A stretch of DNA of 64,000 nt from Linum tenue (GCA_946122785.1 CAMGYJ010000002.1:10676839-10740838); one strand, 5' to 3'. Shown: positions 11,661-22,890, numbered from the stretch's first letter. Program-made: numbers and translations. The notes: a model not told the origin generated them from the sequence alone.

Positions 11661-14600
11661 CTCCCCCGCAAGCTGGAGCGTGAAGGTTACGAACGCGCAG
11701 CTTGGACAGCAAGAAGCGAAACCGATCGGCTCCGAGCCCTTTGGTGAAGATGTCGGCCAGCTGGAGATGAGAACTGACCTTGAGGGGGCGAATGTCACCA
11801 GACTGAACTCGTTCACGAACAAAGTAGCAGTCCATTTCCACGTGCTTGGTGCGCTCGTGAAAAACTGGATTAGCTGAGATGTGGAGAGCAGCCTGATTAT
11901 CACAGTAAAGTGGAGTAGGGCCATTTTGAGGAACTCCAAGCTCACGCAAGAGCCAACGGAGCCAAAGAACTTCACTGACAGTACTAGCCATGGCCCGATA
12001 CTCAGCCTCTGCGGAGGAGCGAGCAACAACGCGTTGCTTCTTAGTCCGCCAGGAAACGGGTGCACCACCCAGGCTGATGAAGTAGCCCGTAGTGGAGCGG
12101 CGGGTGTGTTCACAACCACCCCAATCTGCATCACAATATGCTGTCAGAGAAAGATCATTCTGTACCGGGAAGAAGAGGCCCTGGCCCGGGGTAGTCTTAA
12201 GGTAGCGAAGAATGCGGATAGCCGCGTCCATGTGGTCCTGTCGAGGAGTTGAGACAAACTGACTAAGCAGGTTGACTCCATAAGTGAGGTCTGGGCGAGT
12301 CACCGTGAGGTAGAGTAAGCGACCGATCAGTCGGCGGTAAGCAGAAGGATCGGCGAGGACGTCACCCGGGGCATTGGGCCGAGAGAGATGGTGATTTTGC
12401 TCAACCGGAAAACCACTCGGTCGAGCACCAGTGACCCCTGCATCGCTGAGAATATCAAGGGCATATTTGCGTTGACAGAGCGCAACGCCATCAGAAGTGC
12501 GGGCAAATTCCATGCCAAGAAAATATCGGATCTCACCCAGATCCTTGATACCAAACTGCTTGTCAAGAGAACGCTTGACCATGGTCATGAAGTCCAAGTC
12601 ATTCCCCGTTAAGAGAACGTCATCCACATATATTAAGGCGACGACAAACGTGCTCCCCCGCTGAAAGATAAACAGAGAGTGATCGGCTGGGGATGCGCGA
12701 AAACCAAGAGCGGCAAGGGCACCAGTGAATTTTTGATACCAATTCCTGGAAGCTTGCCGGAGACCATACAGATATTTGTGCAGCTTGCACACACGATTAT
12801 CACCAGGCTGAGCGAATCCTTGAGGAATTCGCATATATACTTCTTCTTCAAGATCACCGTGCAGACATGCGTTGTTGACGTCGAGCTGATGAAGATGCCA
12901 GCCACGACTAACCGCAACTGCAAGTAAACAGCGCACGGTGACAAGTTTGGCTACCGGGGCAAAAGTGTCGTGGAAATCAATCCCTTCAATCTGCGTATAG
13001 CCCTTGGCAACGAGACGGGCCTTAAAACGCTCGATGGAACCATCTGCGAGGAACTTGATTTTATAAATCCATTTGGGCGAGATGGCTCTTTTCCCGGGAG
13101 GTAGCTCAACCAAACTCCAAGTGCCATTGAGCTCAAGGGCACGGATTTCTTTGATCATGGCGTCACGCCATCGAGGGTCTTGCATGGCCTGCAAGAAAGT
13201 GCGAGGAGTATCATGGGTAGTGACCGCAGCCAAAAAAGCATGATAAGTAGTAGAAACATCATCATATGACACAAAGTCGGACAAGGGATACTTAGCTGCG
13301 GAGGCTTGGCGAGTGGAAGTAGCATCATCGCCAGGCAGGGTAGGTGTGAAATAGATATCCAAATGCTTGGGGCGAGTTCGAATTCGGTCGCCGCGTCTAG
13401 GAGGAGGTGGCACGGCCGAAGGGGGGGAGGCAGCTCCGAGGTCCGAGGCCGAGGCGCTGTTGTCGGGGGACGGGACAACAGAAGCGGGCTGAGTGGGGGA
13501 AGCCGGAGAAGGGGGAGTCGGCGTGGTAGGAGCCAGCGGAGTGACAGCAGGCGGATCCAGCTGTTGTTGATCGGGAGAGGCAGTGCCTAGTGCAGCGAGC
13601 TCATCATCGTCCAGAGCAACCGGGTCGGCAATTGGACGAGGCAGCCAGGAGAAATCACCACCACGGGACGGGTGGAATGGAAATACCTCCTCGTGAAACA
13701 CGACATCACGCGAAGTGAATAACTTGCGAGAGGAGAGATCGTAGACTCGATATCCCTTTTGACTAGAAGCGTAACCGAGAAAGACACACGCACGCCCACG
13801 TTCACCAAACTTATCAAGGTGGCTGTGCGTGTCTTTGGAGTAGACCAGGCAGCCGAATACCCGCAAATGAGAGTAAGGAGCTGGTTTGTCGAAGAGGATC
13901 TCGAAAGGTGTGCGACCAGTAGCTTTCGTGGGGAGGCGATTAATTAGATACGCCGCCGTCATGACGCACTCTCCCCAAAAACGAAGAGGCAGGTGCGCCT
14001 GAAATCGTAACGCACGAGCTGTCTCAAGAATATGGCGATGCTTTCGCTCAACGACGCCATTCTGTTGAGGCGTATCAGTACAAGAAGTTTGGAGTATAAT
14101 CCCTTCACTAGCATAGAAGTGCTGGAGAACCAAGGTATTGAACTCAAGGCCGTTGTCGGCTTGAATACGGCGTACACGTGCGCCATGTTGAGTGCGAACC
14201 TGCTGAATGAACATCATCAAATAGCGTCCCACATCAGATTTATAACGGAGTAAGTACACCCATGTACCACGACTGAAATCATCGACTATCGTAAGAAAAT
14301 AATGGGCACCACTCAATGAAGCCACGGGATAACCACCCCAAATATCAATATGAATTAAATCGAAACAAGTCTTGGTTCGAACTCCCCGAGAGGGAAATGG
14401 AGTACGACTGAGTTTGGCACGAGAACAAGGGTGACAAACTCCATTATTCAACCGAAAAGAAACTGATAATGTGGAGCTAAGTTGCTCGAGTTTAGCATGA
14501 GAGGGATGCCCCAGACGGGCATGCCACAAGTCCTCCGAAGTCTGACGTCCTCCACTGACCGTACATGCCTGTGCATGACCGCTACCAAACAGGCGTAGAT

Positions 14601-14680
14601 AGTAGAGGCCATCTCGTAACTCACCTTTCCCAATCAATTTCTTGGAGCGCAAGTCCTGGATAATACAGAAACCATCAAGA
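11485..14680 (-). pseudogene. Copia pol: integrase, reverse transcriptase, RNase H
   Basis: This is the polymerase part of the copia polyprotein. In order it shows the GAG-pre-integrase zinc finger (WHARLGHPSH...CHPCSRAK), an integrase core (HIDIWG, QADNGLEF, QQNGVVERKHRHI), a copia-type reverse transcriptase (FKARLVAKGYTQ, QLDVNNACLHGD, LIYVDDVLL) and RNase H (YCDADWGG, SSAEAEYRA, HVEMDCYFVRE). From ATG 14652 the open stretch is 1055 codons with no stops, ending inside the LTR at 11485. It is separated from gag-protease by two frame changes, so it is not expressed as one polyprotein unless frameshifting occurs. The catalytic YVDD and DDE-type residues are present. Confidence 0.93.
11661..11670 (-). 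promoter_or_regulatory. Copia polypurine tract
   Basis: TGCGGGGGAG on the element strand directly abuts the 3' LTR. It is the usual primer for plus-strand DNA synthesis. Confidence 0.85.
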
Positions 14681-14725
14681 AAATTAGTGCAGCATGATTC
14701 TCCTTAGTAAAACGACTGACCGAGA

Positions 14726-16084
14726 TCAGTTGCACCGAAACTCAGGGACATGTAAGACCCGATTAAGAGACACCCCATCCGGAAATTTGACACGGCCCAT
14801 GTGCCGAACAGGAATACTAGCCCCGTTGGGAATTTTAACAGGCTGCCCATGCTCAATCGCAACCTTATCAGTCAACAAATTCTCATCCATAGTGATGTGT
14901 TCATTGCAGCCGGAGTCGAGCAACCATTCAGTGTCAAAAGAAAGCATACCTGCCGAGTTTGCCGTTGGATCATCAGCACCCTTGCCAGGATACCCAAAAA
15001 ATTGCTTAAGCTGCTCGAGTTGAGCCATGCTGAAACCGGCGACTGGGCTCTTCTCCTTCTCTTGCTCGACTTGAGCTGCACGGGGAGCGCGATCTCGAGC
15101 TGGGTTGTCAGTTGCAGATCGAGGTCGGCGTCGCTGCTGCTGTGAGTCGCGGTCACCGCGAGGAGCAGCCTTGTCACGATCTCGGGGCGGATACCCGATG
15201 AGCTCCCAGCATGTATCTCGTACATGCCCGATCTTCTGGCAGTGTGAGCAAACAGGGCGATCTTTCTCCCCCGAGGAACGAGGTGGACGATCTCCTTCAC
15301 CCCGGGCCGCAAAGGCCGCCGCTTCGCTGATAGGCTTGCGGCTCTGGGAAATCAGTCGCTGTTGCTCTTCATTGAGCGCAATGTTAAAAGCTTCCGAGAG
15401 TCCGGGCGTGGGTTTCATTGCCAACACCTGAGTACGAACTGTCGAGAAGACATCGTCGAGCCCCATGAGGAAATCGAAGAGGCGCGAGTGATCCTGCTGC
15501 TCGCGGATCCGGAGGGAGAGGTTGCAGGTGCAAAGACCGCACGTGCAACTAGGTGTGGGACTGATTGCTGTTGCTTCTTCCCACAGCGCGCGCAACTTGG
15601 TGAAGAAGGTCGACACAGAGAGCTTCTCTTGTTGCAGCGAACTGACGAGGCGCCGGATTTCATAGGCGCGTGAGGCATTGCCTTGACCGAACCGACCTTG
15701 TAGGTCAACCCAAATCTCACGTGAAGTTTCAGCGAACCTCACGCTACTCCTGATCTCCTTGTCCATGGCCGTTTTCATCCATCCTTTGACCATAGCATCG
15801 CAGCGAACCCAAGCACTGCGAGCAGGCCCCGCGTCAGGTCGGGGAAGAGATCCATCCACGAAGCTGAACTTATTCTTTTCCAAAAGAGCATCCTTCATGT
15901 CCAACGACCACTCGCCATAGTTTGCGGAGGTAAGGACGTCTCCGACGAGTAATTGGCCTGGACTATCGGACAGGGGCAGCTGATAGACGAGGGGAAGGAC
16001 ATCCCCGCCTTGCGCGCTGCTCGTCCCTCTGTTGCCGCTATTGAGGACGGCGCTGTCAACGGAAACATCATCGTTGCCAGACAT
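14726..16084 (-). pseudogene. Copia gag and protease
   Basis: Start ATG 16084 (MSGNDDVS) is chosen because an upstream in-frame ATG at 16132 lies inside the LTR. The product has an N-terminal Retrotran_gag_3-like region (LTSANYGEWSLDM, FVDGSLPRPD), a gag core, a CCHC knuckle (CSHCQKIGHVRDTC) and a retropepsin site WLLDSGCNEHIT. It stops at TGA 14728-14726 within the normally conserved segment that leads into pol. The next residues continue in a different frame (LISVSRFTKE), so one base is missing at the stop, and a second base is missing near 14680. This separates gag-protease from pol. Confidence 0.9.
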
Positions 16085-16106
16085 GATTGCAGTCGAGGAT
16101 CTTACT

Positions 16107-16118
16107 GCTCTGATACCA
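16107..16118 (-). promoter_or_regulatory. Copia primer-binding site (initiator Met tRNA)
   Basis: On the element strand the sequence directly after the 5' LTR is TGGTATCAGAGC, the complement of the 3' end of plant initiator methionine tRNA. Confidence 0.92.
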
Positions 16119-16405
16119 TGTAAAATATGCAAAACGAGAACAACAATTTAACGTGGTATCCCCAATCGATGATTCGATTGAGACTAATCCCGGGAGAGTT
16201 GAACACTCTCCAGCTGCAGCTTTTATTCCTTAGTGAATTGATGGCCGAAGCCTATGGTTACACAAACATATATACCCTTTGTTACAATAGGTGACTAGGG
16301 TTTCTATCTCCTTGTTGGAGAAGGCTTGCTGGGACGTAGCATGGGCTGCATGCGGAGTAGCGTCCATGGGCCGACTCGACTGGGCTGGAGACTCTCGATC
16401 CAATA
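16119..16405 (-). repeat. Copia 5' LTR
   Basis: 287 bp, a near copy of 11373-11660, ending on the plus strand with CCAATA next to the TSD at 16406-16410. Confidence 0.93.
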
Positions 16406-16410
16406 TCGTG
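16406..16410. repeat. TSD of copia element (TCGTG), right
   Basis: Second copy of the 5-bp duplication at 11368-11372. Confidence 0.85.
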
Positions 16411-16516
16411 CTCTGCATGGAAATTGCTGGTTTCTGGGAACTGTACGGTCGGTGCTCAATTATTACAAATGAGGTTGCAAGTTGGCATCGATCATCCACT
16501 ATCCCAACCGATCGAC
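16411..16516. repeat. Duplicated segment A, right part
   Basis: Continues segment A beyond the copia insertion. 'ctctgcatgg' and 'ggttgcaagttggcatcgatcatc' match 18034-18043 and 18176-18200 in segment B. Confidence 0.65.
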
Positions 16517-17764
16517 CTCAAGGCCCTCAACAATATATATAATAGGCTATCTTCTGATCAAAAGAAGATAGCCAATAATGCAAATCATCATGTAATTGCC
16601 ATTAATTAATTGAGAGAAGAGGCAAGAATTCGACATAATCTATCTTCAATCTCCTGCATAAATCAAATAATGTCTGTTAGATAATGGTGATATAGGGTTT
16701 TTTTTTGTGATTTAAGTATTATTAAACCTGAGTCCTCCAATTTTTTAGCTAGTGTTATTACCACTAACGTAACTTTGAAGTAGCTGACTTTTTATTTATC
16801 AGTTTCATAATGTCAGCTAATAAAAGGAGCTGCTGCAGCTTTCTTTTCTGCAGTTTCATAACTAATAAACAATATATTTGACTTGTTTTTAGTATAAAAC
16901 GTTTTCAGGTGGAGTGTTTATGTTTACCAAAACGTTTCATATGCAATTATATATTTCATGTGAAGTGATTTCATTAAAATGTTTTCGTCATAACTACTCT
17001 ACCACAAAAAAAAAAAAAAGGATTGATTTGGAATTTAATTAACAGCTATAGTATTTGAGGAATTTTGAATAATCCTTCCATTTTAGAAAGGAAAGAAAAT
17101 CTTATTAAAGCCCGATAATTAGTATAAAACCCGTGGTTCTCAACGGTTATAGATATGACGTTGCTATATATCAAACTTCAAACCAACAATCTAAGTTGTA
17201 GATTTGTAGTGTCATTGCGCTCGTGATATTCGAAGACATGTATATGATTCACGATTAAAGTGCAAGTCATATTCTTATTTATTACAAAAACTTGGCTTTC
17301 AAACGAAAGCCAACTTATGAGATTGAAGTTTGCAGAGACTCACCATATCATATGTTTAAGACATGGGTTAACAATGGGGATTGTGAGGATTTAAACATGT
17401 GACTTCAAAAACAAATTATCTTTGATGTCATATCATAAACCAATTGGTACTAACAACTCGAGTTATCGAGAGACTTCGTACATGATACATAACCCACACT
17501 TCCTTACAAAAACAAAGCCAAGGAAAAAACAATACATTCGGCCCCTGGCTTGAGATATGCCAAGGTGAAGAACATGCACCATTACATTTGGATAGTTGCC
17601 CCTCAATTCAGCAAAAAGATAAAAAGGTATTAATTATTTTTGAATTATTGGTTCTTGTCTTCATACATATTCATATGGTCAGTGCAAACATCGGCAGTAC
17701 TGTTATTATGGCGTGAAGCATTTTCATAATCTATACAAATGACAATATTCATTGATATAATTTA
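16517..17764. other. AT-rich intergenic DNA
   Basis: No gene is seen. At 17385-17500 a stretch ('acatgtgacttcaaaaac...tcataaaccaattggtactaac...gtacatgatac') resembles 30250-30370, so it is a fragment of a dispersed repeat. The rest holds no recognisable structure. Confidence 0.5.
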
Positions 17765-18235
17765 AAATTGATTTTAAAACTATGTGAATAAATAATAATA
17801 TGCACGAATAAACGCCAAATGCATGAATAGTCACTGTCGATACTTGTGTGAATAACCACCATCACTATTCCGTGATATAAACACCAATACGGCGTGAATA
17901 AATAATCTATGTACCGTAACGTCTGCAATTTTGAAGACCCCACTCTGTCATAATTTTTTACCCCACAGTTTTAATTGATTCCGTTCCATCAATACAACGA
18001 CGAGAAGCCCAGAGATAGCTGTGGGTGTGCTTTGCATGGGAACTGTGGTGTCATGTCCTTTGGCCACATGCACTTAAAGAACGAGGAAGAAGTCGAAAGA
18101 TAGGATCTCCGGATCTCATTCTCGTCCACTCAGTTGTTTTTAACAGCAACAATACAATTATTCAAGTGGCTGTGGAGGTTGCAAGTTGGCATCGATCATC
18201 GGCCATGACGATCGAGGATGTACGATAAGCCCCCG
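17765..18235. repeat. Duplicated segment B (unoccupied relative of the copia site)
   Basis: Homologous to 11105-11372 plus 16411-16516 but without the copia element. At the equivalent of the insertion point it reads 'gtgtgctttgcatggg' in place of TCGTG, element, TCGTG, 'ctctgcatgga'. It is interrupted by about 130 bp of extra sequence at 18050-18170. Short 'gtgaataa' words recur inside. Confidence 0.65.
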
Positions 18236-18492
18236 CCGCCGGCCGGCAGCTAGTTGGCGTATACGTAGTTTTCATCATACAGTAACATACTGCTGCTGCA
18301 TGCAGCCAAACAAATGTATCAACGATTAAAACATGACTAGGGTTAACTCCAAGTAATGTTATTTGGAGTCTTATGAACAACGTAACCTCGATCAAATACG
18401 TTATTGATGATCGATCATCAATATATAGGGGTATGTAATATATGCTTGTGATTATGATTTATGAAGGTCGACCGATTTGCAGATCGACGTTT

Positions 18493-18691
18493 AGTGGCGG
18501 AGCTACGTACGTTAATGGTAGGGGAGGCTATAGCCCTTTCTCAACTCTCAAAATATGTAGAATTATATATAAGTTTTGTAAACAATTGGCAAACTATAGT
18601 AGTTGATGAGGCGTTAACCCTCTCTTGCCATTTCGAATTCTCTGTGCGTAAATTTTTAGGCCCCTCATTGGAATTTCTGGCTCCGCCCTTG
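18493..18691. mobile_element. Small TIR element (MITE), 199 bp
   Basis: Starts AGTGGCGGAGCTAC and ends TGGCTCCGCCCTTG, giving imperfect terminal inverted repeats around GGCGGAGC. It is flanked by TCGACGTTT (18484-18492) and TCGACGCTT (18692-18700), a 9-bp duplication with one mismatch. TSD length fits a Mutator-like MITE. Non-coding. Confidence 0.6.
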
Positions 18692-18827
18692 TCGACGCTT
18701 GAATAGAATCACTCTTTCTTGTTCATCAACTAGGGAGATCTATTTGATTACTAAAAGTAGCTCTACTTGTAGATAGTGGCATGGAGTTAAAATTAGGTAT
18801 GTCCTTTTTCATTCTGAATATAAGATA

Positions 18828-19119
18828 TCGTTTGCTTGTGGGATTTTGGTGATGGATTTGAAATCCAAATCCCAAGCATCATTGAATTGACATAAGTCCA
18901 TTATTTGCTAAGGGACACAAATCCATGGGGCCTACGGATTTTCAAATCCGACATTTCATTTGGGATTTGATAACAGAAGGCCAAATGTGATACAAATCCA
19001 TGATAAAAAAAATCAAACCAACAATGTACTCTTCCAAATACATAGTGGAACAAGTCCATCGTAAATCCAAAGATTTTTAAAACTCAAGTCTCTTATTTTC
19101 AAATCCAGCAAGCAAACGA
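18828..19119. mobile_element. MITE with TCGTTTGCTTG inverted ends, 292 bp
   Basis: The left end TCGTTTGCTTGTGGGATTT pairs with the right end, whose complement is TCGTTTGCTTGCTGGATTT. The interior is AT-rich and contains further 'aaatccaaatcc'-type inverted words. No clear TSD, so the superfamily is left open. Confidence 0.65.
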
Positions 19120-19289
19120 GCCCTAAATCACTTCAATTGGTATTTCATTTATAGTGAAATAAATTAATTTTATAGCATCTAAATAACATGAATGAGGTTT
19201 TGTGCAATGTCAAAGTAGAATTATATTCACCTCATCAAGGTGCATGTGATGCAATCGATCCTTTTATAAGCATACGTAGAAACCTATTA

Positions 19290-19291
<2 letters not shown>

Positions 19292-19332
<41 letters not shown>

Positions 19333-19364
19333 ATTATTATAATTATTATTATTATTATTATTAT
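19292..19364. repeat. (TTA)n microsatellite
   Basis: About 24 trinucleotide units with two small interruptions. A poly-tyrosine ORF read through it is an artefact. Confidence 0.95.
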
Positions 19365-19734
19365 CAAAACTTACCTTTATCTCGTGATAGATAGAATAAA
19401 AAATGCTTGCAATTAATACCATCTCACCGTAACAAAATCCTTGTCTTTTTTATCATTAGATTCAACCATGGCTTGTAATGATATAACCATACATCCCTCA
19501 CCATTATAGTTTTTTCTTTGCAATCACGTCACGTACGCTTCAATCAACATATCACAAGGAGAAATGGGAAGCGATGTATGATACCAGTACGTACATAGCG
19601 ACTCATCAGAAAGTTGGGAAAACGTTTCTTAAGCAGGAAGTGAACATGCATGCAAACCCTAGAACAAATTACACGCCAGAAACTTTCAAGACCAGCCAAC
19701 AAACTAGGTATTTGCAAGCTGACAGTCTCGATTA
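19365..19734. other. Intergenic DNA, no gene seen
   Basis: No supported feature. One 64-codon ORF starting at 19574 runs into the following repeat and has no recognisable domain. Confidence 0.4.
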
Positions 19735-20020
19735 TTCGAACGACTTGGAAGATAAAGCTAGAAATTAAGAAAAAAGCCCACGCCCAATACCATCAGTGTA
19801 AGCTTGCAGTTGTGACTTGGTGTGTCTCGATCAAGATCGCTTCACGAACTTCAGATTGTTGTGACCATGGCGATCGACTCCTGCGCAAATTTGCTTGACA
19901 CGAGCCCGTTGTCGTAGTAAGGAACTCTTCCTCATGATTGGATCTTGATCCTTGACTTGATTGCGCCTTTATTGTAATGTTCCTGGCTTGTATCACAATC
20001 GTTTTATGAATGAAATAAAG
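19735..20020. repeat. Duplicated unit, copy 1 (unknown origin)
   Basis: Matches 20105-20345 in order: 'gattattcgaa', a 'gcccaatatca' word, 'ttcacgaacttc', 'tgaccatg', 'gactcctgcgc'/'gattcctgcgcc'. In one frame both copies read SRTS-C-DH, so the source may have been coding, but I do not recognise it. The far end (19955-20040) looks like a poly-A-tailed transcript end, with 'aataaagc' followed by an A-rich run. Confidence 0.45.
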
Positions 20021-20104
20021 CTTGTTTGAAAAAGAAAAAAAACTTCTAGTCTATGATTTAATTGTCGTTGAAAAGACATATAAAACAGGTGATTATTTAC
20101 CGGC

Positions 20105-20345
20105 CATGCAGTGATTATTCGAATACATGGAAAAGCTGCGTAAAATAGAAATATAATTTTATGCTTCCTGAGAGAGAGCCGGGCCCAATATCAATAGCGT
20201 AGACCTTGTGAATTGAACCGCTGTGGGCTAGAGATCCATTCACGAACTTCGGCCTGTAGTGACCATGACTATTGGGCCCATATAGTCGGCGACGACAGAT
20301 TCCTGCGCCAGAAGGGCCAAACCTTCCTTGCTTGGCTTCTTGTCA
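20105..20345. repeat. Duplicated unit, copy 2 (unknown origin)
   Basis: Second copy of the 19735-20020 unit, about 370-390 bp downstream and more GC-rich. No intact reading frame. Origin unknown. Confidence 0.45.
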
Positions 20346-20627
20346 TTTTCACAGTTTGAGATTTGCGGTTGAGGCAGAATGTCACCGGTGTATTTGCCGA
20401 ATCCGCCGCCAACGTAGTTTGCCGAATATCATATGCAGTTTTTGATTAATTGACATATTTATTGTTTAGTCTCATTTTTATTGCCAAGAATTCATGTCAT
20501 TAACGGTATTAATTACATGTTCTACAATTTCAAACAATGAAGTCTTCCTTAGTGCATCAACTATGATTTCTCATTTCTTTAGAAATAGTCAAATAGGGCT
20601 ATCACCTGGCTCATGAATTAGCTTTGG
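20346..20627. other. AT-rich spacer, nothing seen
   Basis: No feature supported. Confidence 0.4.
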
Positions 20628-21468
20628 CCTCAAATCGAAAATGAATAATCGAGAAAACATGGAACATTTATTCTTTGGATGCCCCCTAGCCACTAGATTG
20701 TGGACTTTAGTGGGATTGAGCAACTTTATTGAGACCGCCCCGACTATTAACTTTAGTCTATGGTGGCGACTTGTCATGGTCTCTTAGACCTCCCCATTCC
20801 ACATTCTCCAATGCGTCTGCTTACTTTGGAGAATCTGGAAGTCTAGAAATAAAGTGATTTTTGAATTCTACCAACCTCATGTCCGTTCCCTAGCCAGACA
20901 ATTCTACAACCAGGTCCTTGATATCTCAAACACTCTCCTCCCTCCCCAACCCCACATCTCTCTTCTTCCAAACCATCCAACCACCACTTGGGTCCCGCCG
21001 CCAGACGATTACTTGAAGATCAATTTTGACGCTACTGTTTGTGCCACCGGGTGTTCGTCTGGGCTTGTTGTTCTTGGGTCAGACGGACATGTGGTGTTAG
21101 CATTCGGGTTACAGCATCAAGTAATAGTCAACCCTTCCCTGGAAGAGCTCCTAGCCATTAGAGATGCTATTTTCATCATCACCTGAAGATCTTTGACTCA
21201 CGTGATAGTCGAAGGTGATTCCGAAGTGATCGTCAAGCAGATCCGGCAAGGCATCATAGAAGACTCGATTGGTGGTCCGTTGTTGCGAGAGTGCCGTCAG
21301 ATCCTTAGCTCTTTGTCCATTTGTATAGAGTTTAGGGCGGTTCCTAGAATTGCCAACAGTGCTGCCCATAGAGTGGCGCGTAAAGCACTGCTTTTGTCTC
21401 GTCTAGAGCTAGAATCTTTCGATTTTTTGGGTGGCTTCATTAGATTATATTGTAAGGGTCCTGGGTAG
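20628..21468 (+). pseudogene. 5'-truncated L1 ORF2 tail (zf-RVT remnant and RNase H)
   Basis: One plus-strand frame reads MEHLFFGCPLATRLW, then LLWRIWKSRNKVIFE, then an RNase H domain (NFDATV, LEELLAIRDA, VEGDSEVIVKQI, NSAAHRVARKA), ending at TAG 21466-21468. The frame is broken by TAG 20785-20787 and TGA 21184-21186. It is the C-terminal end of an L1 ORF2 of a different subfamily from the two long copies. The 3' region up to about 21520 is A-rich. A truncated insertion of this kind is typical of L1. Confidence 0.8.
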
Positions 21469-21517
21469 ATTTGTATGAATAACTCTTGTCTTCTGTTGAT
21501 ATCACTCTGGAAAAAAA

Positions 21518-21566
21518 GATAATAATTGCATTTCGGTAAATGTTTGTGTTGTAAGTTACATAATTG
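21518..21566. repeat. Short direct repeat (partner 22102-22148)
   Basis: The word 'gataataattgcatttcggtaa...tttgtgttgtaagttacataat' recurs at 22102-22148 with few changes. The pair brackets the MULE-end fragment at 21571. Confidence 0.55.
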
Positions 21567-21570
21567 TTTT

Positions 21571-21750
21571 GGGTAAATTGCAAGGTTGGTCACTGTAAGT
21601 GTTAAAAAATTCATGTTTGGTCATTAAAAGTATTTTATTCCATTCATGGTCACTGAAAGTGGTTAAAAGTTTCACGTTTGGTCACTCTCTGTTAATCTTC
21701 GTTAAAACCGTCAGTTTTTTGCTGACGTGGCTAACAAAAACCCCTATATT
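21571..21750 (+). mobile_element. Single MULE-type terminal repeat
   Basis: GGGTAAATTGCAAGGTTGGTCACT and the following 'ttcatgtttggtcattaaaag', 'ccattcatggtcactgaaag', 'gctgacgtggctaac' words are the same terminal repeat family as 34544 and 36878. No opposite end was found nearby, so this is one end of a deleted copy. Confidence 0.6.
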
Positions 21751-22750
21751 AACTGAGATTGATGTTACATCCTTTGATAATTAACTACATTAGTTTCGTT
21801 TCTATGAAGCGTATAAGGGGGGTACTCGTGATATTTTTTAAAAAGGGATAAGAAATTATTAGAGTGATGGTGGATGTGGTCTTCCAGTTTTATTGTTGAT
21901 CTTCCATATGAAGGTGTCAGGGTCAAATTTCTTAAATAACATGCAAGACAAGTGTCCTCAAGCACAATAAACCTGAATTGAAGTTGAGGTTATTGTTTCA
22001 AATCCACGCACTCAAATGTTTGCTGGTCGAGATCGATCTTTCCGTGAATTTTACGCAATTTTTTTTTTTGTAATTATATTATGCATATTTATTAATATAG
22101 ATGATAATTGTATTTTTGTAAGCATTTGTGTTGTAAATTACATAATCTTTTTCATCATATAAGAAACTTGATGATTGTTACTTTTTCCAAATTTCGTTAA
22201 GGAAATAATTTGGTGACACTTAAAGAGTCATATCAACTAATTCACCGCATTTTCAATTATTCACGTAATAGTAATGGTTATTTGCACAAAAGGTTTTGCG
22301 GCCCATTTCGTAGGCAGATCCCCTCCTTGTTAACAACCTTAACTCTGACTCTCTACTTGCCACCAAACCTTTGCCTTTTTATTTTTTTTTGTTTGGAGGT
22401 AGAAAAAAACATTTTCCTTTCTTTTTTTTTAATGGTAACATTTTCCTTTCTTTAATTGAACTGATTGAGAGCTAGAGGGTAAGAAATAAGACAAACTATC
22501 ATTTCATGAATTATTATCAATTTATTATAAATTTGAGATACGAATCAAAACCTTGAATCAATCGACATATTTGTCTTCAGACACAACAATAATTTCATGT
22601 CCTCTTCATTCCAGCCGGGGTCTTAGCTACCTACCACATAACATGTATCTCATGTTAACAGTGCTACTATTTGCACTGACCACATGAACATGCATGGAAA
22701 AAAGAACCAGTAATCGAAAAATAATTAATCCCTTTTATCTTTTTTCTGAA
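21751..22750. other. AT-rich intergenic DNA
   Basis: Contains the second copy of the short direct repeat (22102-22148) and nothing else that can be supported. Confidence 0.45.
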
Positions 22751-22830
22751 TCGTGGGGCAACTATCTTCACTTCACCTCCTTCTCAAACAAGAACGTAAC
22801 AGCTGCCACAGAGAGAAAGAGAAACCAGAG

Positions 22831-22890
22831 ATGGCTGAAGAAGGGATCTCACTGAAACAAATCTTGCTCTACCTTCTCACCCTTTCCATG
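22831..22890 (+). CDS. Possible first exon of an unidentified gene
   Basis: ATG 22831 opens MAEEGISLKQILLYLLTLSM, a short start followed by a hydrophobic stretch like a signal peptide. The last codon is followed by GTAATT, a plausible splice donor, and the 80 bp upstream look like a 5' leader. No second exon could be found: the downstream DNA is transposon-derived (hAT-like sequence at 22976, hAT element at 23582). It could be the stump of a gene split by insertions, or chance. I do not recognise the protein. Confidence 0.3.

Larger units (their letters stand above)
11373..16405 (-). mobile_element. Ty1/copia LTR retrotransposon, nearly complete
   Basis: The element is 5033 bp on the minus strand with both LTRs, a primer-binding site, a polypurine tract and gag-pol in the copia order (gag, protease, integrase, reverse transcriptase, RNase H). 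It is flanked by the TSD TCGTG. The two LTRs differ by only one substitution and one indel over about 287 bp, so the insertion is young. The reading frame is nevertheless broken near 14728 and 14680. It inserted into segment A, whose unoccupied relative survives at 17765-18235. Confidence 0.95.

Noticed and set aside
16085..16132. ATG at 16132 as the copia gag start
   Set aside because: It lies in the LTR and overlaps the primer-binding region; ATG 16084 fits related gag proteins.
19188..19394. Tyrosine-rich ORF
   Set aside because: Produced by the TTA microsatellite.
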